This document shows positions 53,140 through 60,273 of a stretch of DNA of 64,000 nt, piece after piece. How positions within the stretch are numbered: the first letter of the stretch is position 1; the number at the start of each line of letters is the position of its first letter. Below the pieces are notes generated by a model. That model made no database searches, had not been told where the DNA came from, and worked only from the letters and a program-made list of their open reading frames with translations. Position numbers and translations under genes: made by a program. Origin of the DNA: JBCCBV01 sp039033855 (GTDB lineage Bacteria > Planctomycetota > Phycisphaerae > Phycisphaerales > Phycisphaeraceae); contig JBCCBV010000008.1 in assembly GCA_039033855.1 (NCBI GenBank), positions 60,239 to 124,238 on the forward strand, written 5' to 3'.

Positions 53140-53640
53140 GTGGACAGCAGCTACATCAGCCCGTTCGTGTTTTCCGTGACCAACGTCTTCGAGACGATGC
53201 TCCAGATGCCCGTGGAGGTGAAGTCGCCCGCGCTCAAGCAGCAAGGGGCGCCGAGCTTCGACGTGTCGGGCATCATTGGCATGTCCGGCGATGTCGATGG
53301 CACGGTGGTGCTGAGCTTCCCGACGGCGGTGGCCGAGCGGGTGGTGGCGCTGTTTACCGGGATGGAGCTCAGCGCGGCGGAGGAAGACTTCGCCGACGCG
53401 GTGGGCGAGCTGGTCAACATGGTCTCGGGCGGCGCCAAGGCGAAGTTCGAGGGCAAAGACGTAACGATCACGACCCCTTCGGTGGTGATCGGGCAAGACC
53501 ACACGGTCTTCGGCCGGAAAGACGTGACGTGCGTTGAGATCCCCTGCGTCTGCGACGCGGGCGAGTTCAACGTCGAGGTATCGATCAAACAATCGGCGGC
53601 GGCGGCTTCGGCTGCGTCGGCCGGTTCGGCGGCGGTCTGA
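53140..53640 (+). CDS. cheX: CheX-type chemotaxis phosphatase
   Basis: A 166-residue protein starting at GTG 53140, AGGAG 7 bases upstream. The CheX fold is recognised by PVEVKSPALKQQGAPSFDVS, GDVDGTVVLSFP, and the catalytic line ADAVGELVNMVSGGAKAKFE, with the E-x-x-N motif used to strip phosphate from CheY-P. It lies directly before cheY (31 bases). CheX replaces CheZ in non-proteobacteria, which fits. Confidence 0.88.
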   Translation: MDSSYISPFVFSVTNVFETMLQMPVEVKSPALKQQGAPSFDVSGIIGMSGDVDGTVVLSFPTAVAERVVALFTGMELSAAEEDFADAVGELVNMVSGGAKAKFEGKDVTITTPSVVIGQDHTVFGRKDVTCVEIPCVCDAGEFNVEVSIKQSAAAASAASAGSAAV

Positions 53641-53671
53641 CCCCGCGGCAACCCTTGTGGAGCAACCAGGC

Positions 53672-54046
53672 ATGAAGGTCCTTTTGGTCGACGATTCGAA
53701 GACGATGCGCAACATCCAGCGGGGCATCTTGACCCAGCTGGGGTTCACCGACACCGAAGAGGCCTCCGACGGCCTGGACGCGCTGTCGAAGATCGGCGCG
53801 TACCAGCCCGAGCTGCTCCTGGTGGACTGGAACATGCCCAATATGGACGGCCTGACGTTTGTCAAGCAGTACCGCGGCCAGGGCGGGGCGTCGCCGATCA
53901 TCATGGTGACGACCGAGGCCGAGAAGGCCCGGGTGGTCGAAGCGATCAAGGCCGGGGTGAACAACTACGTGGTCAAGCCGTTCACGCCCGACGTGCTCGG
54001 CGAGCGGATCCGCGAGACGCTGGCGCGCTGCCAGGCCGCGGCCTGA
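53672..54046 (+). CDS. cheY: Chemotaxis response regulator CheY
   Basis: A 124-residue single receiver. Acidic pocket Asp7/Asp8 in LLVDDSKTM, phospho-acceptor Asp52 in LLVDWNMPNMDG, Thr80 and Thr81 in IIMVTTEAEK, and Lys102 in NYVVKPFTPD. Start at 53672 with GTGGAG upstream. It controls flagellar motors or pili after phosphorylation by CheA. Confidence 0.96.
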   Translation: MKVLLVDDSKTMRNIQRGILTQLGFTDTEEASDGLDALSKIGAYQPELLLVDWNMPNMDGLTFVKQYRGQGGASPIIMVTTEAEKARVVEAIKAGVNNYVVKPFTPDVLGERIRETLARCQAAA

Positions 54047-54120
54047 CCGGGGCGCAGGCTCGCGACGGCGACCGGCCCGAGTGTTCCGGGGGGCGCGGCG
54101 TCGCCGCGAGGGGCTCAGTC

Positions 54121-55632
54121 ATGCCCGCGCAAACAATCCAACTCCGGGTCAAGGTCGACGCGGAGCGCCAGTCCGCAACCGTGGAGGCCGCCAAGGGGGT
54201 CGACCCGGCCGCGTTGTCTGCGGGCGCGATCGAGTCCAGCCTGATCGGCGAGGGCGTAGAGATCACGCCGCGGGTGCGGGCGACGCTCAAGCAACTGGCC
54301 GACGCCGTGGCCAAACGTGTGGCGGCGGGCGAACCGGCGGGCGGGTTCCAGGCCGTGGTGGCCCGGGCGCAGCCGGTCCGGCCGGGGAAAGACGGCCGGG
54401 TCGAGTGGTTCGCCAAAGCGCTGCCGGGCGACTTTGACCTGAACTCTCCAGAACTTCAGAACTTTCTCTGCGCCGCGCCGGGCGACGACGCGGTGGATTT
54501 CTATGCGCAGAGCAAGTACGTAACCGTCGAGGCCGGTCAGGTGGTCGGTCGGGTGTACCCGGCGGTGGAGGGCGAAGACGGGCGCGACGTGCTGGGGCGC
54601 GTGATCGCGGTCAAGCCGCCGGTGGCGGCCAAAGCGGGCATCGACGAGACCATGGTCGTGGACGCGGCGGGGCGCATCGTGGCGCAGACGCAAGGCGTGC
54701 TATCACACGGGGCCAGCCAGGCCACGATTTCCAAGCGGATCGAGGTGGACCACTTTGTCGATTTTTCGACGGGCAACATCTGTTTCTCCGGCGACGTGCA
54801 CATCCGCCAGGGCGTGCGCGACAAGTTCCGGGTCGAGGCCGAGGGCGACGTGGAGATCGACGGGTTGATCGAGGCGGCCGAGGTGGTCGCCGGGGGGTCT
54901 TTGAATGCGCGGGGCGGGTTTGCGGGGCGCGAGGTCGGCCGGGCGGTGACCGGCGGCGACCTGCACGCGCGGTACCTGGACCAGGTCGAGGCGGAGGTCG
55001 GCGGCGACCTGCGGGTGGACCGCGAGGTGGTGAACTGCCGGGTGGCGGTGTTTGGCGGAGTGGACTGCCCGACGGGCGCGCTGGTCGGCGGGCGTTTGAC
55101 GGCGACCGGGCGGGTGGAGATCGGGACGCTGGGTTCGGCGGGCGCGGCACCAACGGAGTTGGCGATTGGGGCGGTGCCGCGTCTCGAAGCGGCGTACCTG
55201 CCGATGCAAGCGATCCTCGACGAGTTGGACGCCGAGCACGAATCGCTGATGACCGAACGCAAGCGGCTGGCGGACCTCGGCCGGTACGGGCCGCTGAGCG
55301 CGCCGAATCGCGAGCGCGATACGGAGGTCAGCTTCGCGCTGGCGGAGAACCGGCGGTTGGCCGAGCGGGCCCGGCCGGTGGCGTGGTCGTTATCGGCCCA
55401 GATTGAGCGTGAGCGGACCTATGACCTGGAGGTGATCCGCCGGGTACACGAGGGCGTTCGGCTGGTGACGCCCCGGCAGACGTATGTGTTTCGGGACGAG
55501 GTGAGCGGGCCGCTGCGGGTGAGCGCGAACGACCAGGGCGAGCTGTTGTATCGCAAGGGGTCGGGGGGGGATGCGCGGCCGCTGACTGAGGTCACGGATT
55601 CGGCGGCGGGTTCACTCTCGGCCGTGGCTTGA
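54121..55632 (+). CDS. FapA-domain protein (DUF342)
   Basis: A 503-residue protein. Lines GVLSHGASQATISKRIEVDH and VDFSTGNICFSGDVHIRQGV match the DUF342/FapA core, followed by a right-handed beta-helix-like run of about 150 residues (GDVEIDGLIEAAEVVAGGSL, GGDLHARYLDQVEAEVGG) and a C-terminal coiled coil (ILDELDAEHESLMTERKRLA). FapA-type proteins occur in polar-flagellum and chemosensory loci and influence flagellar placement. The exact function is poorly known. Confidence 0.88.
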   Translation: MPAQTIQLRVKVDAERQSATVEAAKGVDPAALSAGAIESSLIGEGVEITPRVRATLKQLADAVAKRVAAGEPAGGFQAVVARAQPVRPGKDGRVEWFAKALPGDFDLNSPELQNFLCAAPGDDAVDFYAQSKYVTVEAGQVVGRVYPAVEGEDGRDVLGRVIAVKPPVAAKAGIDETMVVDAAGRIVAQTQGVLSHGASQATISKRIEVDHFVDFSTGNICFSGDVHIRQGVRDKFRVEAEGDVEIDGLIEAAEVVAGGSLNARGGFAGREVGRAVTGGDLHARYLDQVEAEVGGDLRVDREVVNCRVAVFGGVDCPTGALVGGRLTATGRVEIGTLGSAGAAPTELAIGAVPRLEAAYLPMQAILDELDAEHESLMTERKRLADLGRYGPLSAPNRERDTEVSFALAENRRLAERARPVAWSLSAQIERERTYDLEVIRRVHEGVRLVTPRQTYVFRDEVSGPLRVSANDQGELLYRKGSGGDARPLTEVTDSAAGSLSAVA

Positions 55633-55680
55633 CGATGAAACAGGGGGCGCGTGGTGCGTCCGGATCAGAAAGGTGCTTCG

Positions 55681-56751
55681 ATGCCCATTCGCGTGCTGGT
55701 GGTGGACGACTCGGTGTTTATGCGCCGGGCGATCCGCGGGATGCTCGAGGCCGAATCGGACATCGAGGTGGTGGCGACGGCGCGCAACGGGCGCGAGGGG
55801 GTGGAGCTGGCCAAGGAGCACCGGCCGGACGTGGTGACGCTGGACATCGAGATGCCGGAGATGGACGGGTTGACGGCGCTTCGGCGGATCAAGCGCGAGG
55901 CGCCCACGCAGGTGCTGATGTGCAGCTCGCTGACAACCGAGGGTTCGCAAGCGTCGCTGCAGGCGCTGCGTCTGGGCGCGGCGGACGTGATCGCGAAGGA
56001 CCACTCGACGTTTTCGGTGCACGTGGACGACATGCGTGAGGATTTGGTGAACCGGGTTCGCGCGATCGGCCAGGCGGGGCAGCGCAAGCGCGTTCTCGCA
56101 GGCCAGGGCGGTGGGGGTGAGCGCGGTTCGCTGCGGTCGGACTCGAAGCCAAGCCTGGATGTCGGCCGGCTGGGCATGATTTGTATTGGCTCGTCGACCG
56201 GGGGGCCGCCGGTGCTGGAGACGGTGCTGCCGGCGATCCCCGCCGGGGTGCGGGCCCCGATTGTGGTGGCCCAGCACATGCCCAAGCTATTTACGAAGTC
56301 TTTAACCGCAAGGTTGTCAGAGATTTGCCCGTGCCCGGTGGTGATGCTTGAGGATAATCAGGTGTTGCGACCCGGGGTGATTCACATGGCGCCGGGCGGG
56401 ATTCACGCGCACCTGCGGCACCGCGGGACCTCGACGATTTATGCGCATCTGGATGAAGAGCCCAAGACTGATTTGTATCGCCCATCGGTGGACGTGCTGT
56501 TTGAGACCGCGGCCCAGGCGACCGACCGGGCGGTGCTGGGCGTGGTGCTGACGGGCATCGGCCAGGATGGCTTGCGCGGAGCGGGCAAGGTGAAGGACCG
56601 GCGGGGGACGATCTGGTCGCAGTCGGAATCGTCGTGCGTGGTTTACGGCATGCCCAAAGCTGTGTGGGACGCCAAGCTGTCTACCGCGCAACTCGAGCCC
56701 GAAACGATCGCCGAGGCGTTCCGCGGGCTGGCGGCAAAGAAAGCCGCGTAG
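55681..56751 (+). CDS. cheB: Chemoreceptor methylesterase CheB
   Basis: A 356-residue protein. Receiver (about 1-120) with Asp9/Asp10 and Asp55 in VVTLDIEMPEMDG. Linker 120-155. Methylesterase domain has Ser in IGSSTGGPP (about 169), His in VVAQHMPK (about 198) and Asp in VVLTGIGQDGLRGA (about 294): the full catalytic triad. It removes the methyl groups that CheR adds. Last gene of the che run; the parS-like site follows 34 bases later. Confidence 0.96.
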   Translation: MPIRVLVVDDSVFMRRAIRGMLEAESDIEVVATARNGREGVELAKEHRPDVVTLDIEMPEMDGLTALRRIKREAPTQVLMCSSLTTEGSQASLQALRLGAADVIAKDHSTFSVHVDDMREDLVNRVRAIGQAGQRKRVLAGQGGGGERGSLRSDSKPSLDVGRLGMICIGSSTGGPPVLETVLPAIPAGVRAPIVVAQHMPKLFTKSLTARLSEICPCPVVMLEDNQVLRPGVIHMAPGGIHAHLRHRGTSTIYAHLDEEPKTDLYRPSVDVLFETAAQATDRAVLGVVLTGIGQDGLRGAGKVKDRRGTIWSQSESSCVVYGMPKAVWDAKLSTAQLEPETIAEAFRGLAAKKAA

Positions 56752-56785
56752 ATTTGCACCGGGTCAGAAGGGGCACGGCGGGGGG

Positions 56786-56805
56786 GAGGTTCCACGTGGA
56801 ACCTC
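56786..56805. promoter_or_regulatory. parS-like site 1
   Basis: Twenty-base perfect palindrome GAGGTTCCACGTGGAACCTC. Core GTTCCACGTGGAAC differs from the canonical TGTTTCACGTGAAACA by a compensated C/G pair in each arm. It lies between the cheB and parB ends. Confidence 0.9.
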
Positions 56806-56822
56806 TCACATAGCGCACCGAT

Positions 56823-57824
56823 TCACACGTCCAGCTTCACGCCCAGACGGTCGATCAGGGCGTCGAACTCGTCGAGGCTGAAGAACTCGAGCGTGATGCT
56901 GCCGGTGTTCTTCTTTCGCCCTTCGCGGATGGTCACCCGGGCGCCCACCTGCTCCGACACCTGCTGGGCCAACGCAGCGAGACGATCGGACTGTGGATCG
57001 CCCGTGTCCACGGCCTGTCCGTTCCCTGTTGGAATGGTGGTATCCGGCGACCCGCCCCGCCGGGTGCGCTGAGCCTCTTGCTCAAGCTTTCGCACCGACC
57101 ACCCCTGCTGGAGCGCCGCCTGGCCGAGCTCGTTACGCCGTTCTGATTCCGCCACCGCCAGGAGCGCGCGCGCGTGCCCCATCGTCAGCTGGTTGGACGC
57201 CACCGCCTGCTGCAGCCCTTCGCCAAGCTCGAGCAACCGGATGAAGTTGCTGATCGTCGGGCGTCGCAGCCCCACCCGCTCGGCGATCTGAGCGTGGCTC
57301 AGCCCGTGATGATCCGACAGCCGTTGAAATGCACGGCCCTTCTCAATCGGTCCCAGGTCCTCCCGCTGGATGTTCTCGATGAGCGCCAGCTCATCGCACC
57401 GCAGCTCGTCCGCAGACAACACCACCGCGCCGATCGTCTCGAGCCCCGCCAACCCGCACGCCCGCCAACGACGCTCCCCGGCAACGATTTCGTACCGGAT
57501 GCCGCCCGCCCCGCGGGTGTCCACCTCGCGCACCGCGATAGGCTGAATCAGCCCGTCCGCGCGGATCGAAGCCGCCAACGTCTCCAGCGCCACCGCATCG
57601 AAATGCTCGCGCGGTTGATCCGCCCGCGGAGCCACTTCCTCCAACCGCAGCTGACGGACATCGCCCCACCCCGGTGCGCGCGCTTCGGCCGCGACACCTT
57701 CCACGGGCGAGGCATCCCCTGCGCCTGCCGCCTCGCCAGACACAACCCCCGGCGTAACCCCCGTGCCCATCAAGCTCGTCAAACCCCGACCGAGCCTGGC
57801 CGGACGCTTCTTCGATTCAGACAT
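56823..57824 (-). CDS. parB: Chromosome-partitioning protein ParB
   Basis: A 333-residue DNA-binding CTPase. N-terminal KKRPARLGRGLTSLMGT is the ParA-binding start. The VRQLRLEEVAPRADQPREHF line and the GERRWRAC box (about 117-124) form the CTP pocket; the helix-turn-helix LSHAQIAERVGLRRPTISNF (about 178-197) reads parS; the C-terminal dimer domain ends IDRLGVKLDV. The stretch GTGVTPGVVSGEAAGAG (about 21-37) has the Pro-Gly rhythm of family H repeats. GGAGGCGCC precedes ATG 57824; a GTG at 57827 is alternative. Confidence 0.95.
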   Translation of the reverse strand: MSESKKRPARLGRGLTSLMGTGVTPGVVSGEAAGAGDASPVEGVAAEARAPGWGDVRQLRLEEVAPRADQPREHFDAVALETLAASIRADGLIQPIAVREVDTRGAGGIRYEIVAGERRWRACGLAGLETIGAVVLSADELRCDELALIENIQREDLGPIEKGRAFQRLSDHHGLSHAQIAERVGLRRPTISNFIRLLELGEGLQQAVASNQLTMGHARALLAVAESERRNELGQAALQQGWSVRKLEQEAQRTRRGGSPDTTIPTGNGQAVDTGDPQSDRLAALAQQVSEQVGARVTIREGRKKNTGSITLEFFSLDEFDALIDRLGVKLDV

Positions 57825-57875
57825 CACGGCGCCTCCCTGCGTGCGAATTCCTTCACCAGACTACCGAGACCAAAG

Positions 57876-57889
57876 GTTCCACGTGGAAC
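57876..57889. promoter_or_regulatory. parS-like site 2
   Basis: GTTCCACGTGGAAC, identical core to site 1, about 50 bases upstream of the parB start. Together the two sites bracket parB. Confidence 0.9.
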
Positions 57890-58034
57890 GTGCGCCCAGA
57901 TCCGCCGTCCTCTACCCCAACAACCAACCCAAACCATTGATCCATAGACCCTTAGCGATAATCCGCCCGTTATCGGCCCCGCACAAGACCCGCCGCCGTT
58001 CGTCCGATGGCCTTCTTACCTCGGAAGGTCCGCC

Positions 58035-58760
58035 ATGCACAGCCCACACCCGCAAGACACCGACCGCTGGGCCGACCTCGGCCAGCTCACCGCCTTCCTC
58101 GCCCACGAAATCAACAACGCCCTCGCCCCCGCCCTCGGCTACCTCGACCTGGCCCAGGGCCGCCCGCCCGGCGACCCGCTGCGCGACAAAGCCCTCGACC
58201 GCGTCGATCACGCCGTCCGACGCATCGCCCACCTGTCCCACAGCGTGCTGGGCCTGTCCAACCCCCGCCCCCCCCAAGAGTCCTTCGCACCCATCGACTC
58301 CGCCGTGGCCACCGCCGCCGGACTCTTGCCAAACGGCCACAACCTCATTTTTGATATTGATTTACAACAAGACACCGCCGCCATCGAACCCATCTGGCTC
58401 GAGCAGGTGCTCCTGAACCTTCTGGTGAACGCCGATCGCGCCCTCCGCTCCGCCGCCGAAATCAACCGCACCATCCAAATCACAGGCCGGACCCAAGGCC
58501 CCATCTACACCCTCCGCGTCCAAGACCACGGCCCGGGCGTTCCCGAGCACATCCGCCAGCAACTCTTCCAGCCCGGCGTCACGGCCCACGCCCCCGGCAG
58601 CACACCCGGCCACACACCCGGCCACGGCCTGGGCCTGGCCCTGTGCCAACGACTCCTCGAAGCCGCCGGCGGGTCCATCGCACTCGACCCACACCACACG
58701 CCCGGCGCCGCGTTCGTCCTCACCCTGCCCCGCGCCGCCGCCATACGACAAGCCGCCTAG
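58035..58760 (+). CDS. Small soluble histidine kinase
   Basis: A 241-residue kinase without a membrane or sensor domain. HisKA His24 in LTAFLAHEINNALAP, N box VLLNLLVNADRALRS (about 125-140), G1 VQDHGPGVP, G2 GHGLGLALCQRLLEA; the F box is weak. So only a dimer/ATPase core remains, and the signal must come from a partner. The stretch APGSTPGHTPGHG before G2 is longer than usual and repeats PGxT, a repeat-expanded ATP lid. GGAAGG lies upstream of the ATG. No response regulator adjoins it. Confidence 0.88.
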   Translation: MHSPHPQDTDRWADLGQLTAFLAHEINNALAPALGYLDLAQGRPPGDPLRDKALDRVDHAVRRIAHLSHSVLGLSNPRPPQESFAPIDSAVATAAGLLPNGHNLIFDIDLQQDTAAIEPIWLEQVLLNLLVNADRALRSAAEINRTIQITGRTQGPIYTLRVQDHGPGVPEHIRQQLFQPGVTAHAPGSTPGHTPGHGLGLALCQRLLEAAGGSIALDPHHTPGAAFVLTLPRAAAIRQAA

Positions 58761-58979
58761 GCCACGCAGACCGCAAAGCGACCCCGAGCGTCCACCATAA
58801 ATAAATCTTGCATTCCCCAGAATACAAGATCATTTTCTACGGGCGAGTGTCCTGTCGCCACGCCAACGACCACGCAACGCGCCCGGCTTTAGCCACGGGC
58901 TCCACCCAGGATCGCAACCGGAATAACCGTGACAGGCGCACCGCCACCCCACGCGCCACTTGCCCCGCGCCACGCGCAC

Positions 58980-59945
58980 TCAGTCCGTCGGCACGCCCGC
59001 CAGCGTCGGCGTCGCCGCGCCCTCGACCTCGGGCAGGCCGTCGGGGAAATACGCCGTCATGTGCTCCGGCATGCCGTGCGCCCGGGCCATCGCCAGGTTC
59101 ATCTCTTTGTACGTCGCGTGGTCCTGAAGACGCACCGAAACCCGCACGCCCTCCTCCAGAACCTCGTACCCCGTCACCCGCGCACGCCGGCGGTGCGACA
59201 GCTCCAACACAGGCCGGAACTCCAGCCCCTCGAGCCTTTGCATCCAATCCGCCACGCGCTCCCAACGCTCGCGCGGCTGACCCGGGTGATGCGCCGCCAA
59301 AAAGTCCGCCACCCCCGTCGCCGGTAGAGGCAGCTTGCCCGCCGACATCGAACGCATCCCCAGCTCCGCCATCCCGTCGCCGCCGAACGCCAAATCGAAC
59401 TCACCCGAGAACACCTGCGACCACCCGCCCGTGCGATACGCGAACCCCAGCACCAGTCGGCCGTCCTCCACCGCCAACAGCGGGTCGTGCACGTTCTCCG
59501 GCGGGTTGAACCCGCGCTGACGCAAAAAGTCGTCGTACTTCTCCGCCACCAGCGCCGCCAACTCGTCGTTGGTCAGCACCAGCACCGTGTCCAGGTCGAT
59601 CCGACGATCGGCCGGGCGCAGACCCGACGCCGTGTCGTCTAGCGAAGCCGACACCGGCGCCACCGCGCCCTGCGCCGCCGCGTCCAGCTTCCGCATCGCC
59701 GAATCCACAAGCGCCATCCGCTCGGCCGGCGTCGTGCGATCCAAAAACGCGCGGTGCGCACGCCAAACCTCCGGCGAGCTCCGCAGCGCCCACACCCCCA
59801 GCCCCGCCGCGCACGTCAACACCACGAGCGCCAGCACCACCACACGCTTCCACGTGAACCGGCGCCGACGAATACTGGCTGATTCGTTCGACGACGAAGC
59901 GCCCCGCGCTGTCGTATCCGTTTGTCCATCACCAGAATCGGGCAC
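58980..59945 (-). CDS. Membrane-anchored protein of unknown function
   Basis: A 321-residue protein from GTG 59945, which has GGGAG 7 bases upstream. Basic N-terminus RRRRFTWKR, one membrane helix (about 33-55, VVVLALVVLTCAAGLGVWAL), then a soluble extracytoplasmic domain with no motif I recognise (DLDTVLVLTNDELAALVAEK, YDDFLRQRGFNPPENVHDPL, AVEDGRLVLGFAYRTGGWSQ). It may bind a ligand or a periplasmic partner. Confidence 0.72.
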   Translation of the reverse strand: MPDSGDGQTDTTARGASSSNESASIRRRRFTWKRVVVLALVVLTCAAGLGVWALRSSPEVWRAHRAFLDRTTPAERMALVDSAMRKLDAAAQGAVAPVSASLDDTASGLRPADRRIDLDTVLVLTNDELAALVAEKYDDFLRQRGFNPPENVHDPLLAVEDGRLVLGFAYRTGGWSQVFSGEFDLAFGGDGMAELGMRSMSAGKLPLPATGVADFLAAHHPGQPRERWERVADWMQRLEGLEFRPVLELSHRRRARVTGYEVLEEGVRVSVRLQDHATYKEMNLAMARAHGMPEHMTAYFPDGLPEVEGAATPTLAGVPTD

Positions 59946-60127
59946 GCGAAGACTCCCACAAAGCAACGCCGTAGCAGGGCAGGGCGGCGCCCAAGCCCGG
60001 GCTCAGAACAGAACCCGCGCGCCGCTATCCACCACGTCGGAACCACGGCCGTCCACCTGACCCCCCATTCGCCCAAACCGCGCACGCCGACCCCCGTTCG
60101 CAACGGTCGTAACGATTGCGCCGTCCC

Positions 60128-60211
60128 CAACACCCCCCCCCGGAAGTGAGATGCCAAACGAAGCGTCTCGCCCGCAATGCGCCACACGAAGCGACACGGC
60201 TTGCCGCGTCT
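60128..60211. repeat. Family H unit and F6 upstream of the esterase-ParA gene
   Basis: Inverse H unit CCCCCCCCCGGAAGTG at about 60133-60148 and F6 at 60186-60211 (GCGACACGGCTTGCCGCGTC). The 328-base gap 59946-60273 carries nothing else I can name. Confidence 0.72.
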
Positions 60212-60273
60212 CCCGCGCCCCGCACGTCACCCCCGCCGACACCCGCAACCGCCCCCGATCTACAATCGCCCCC

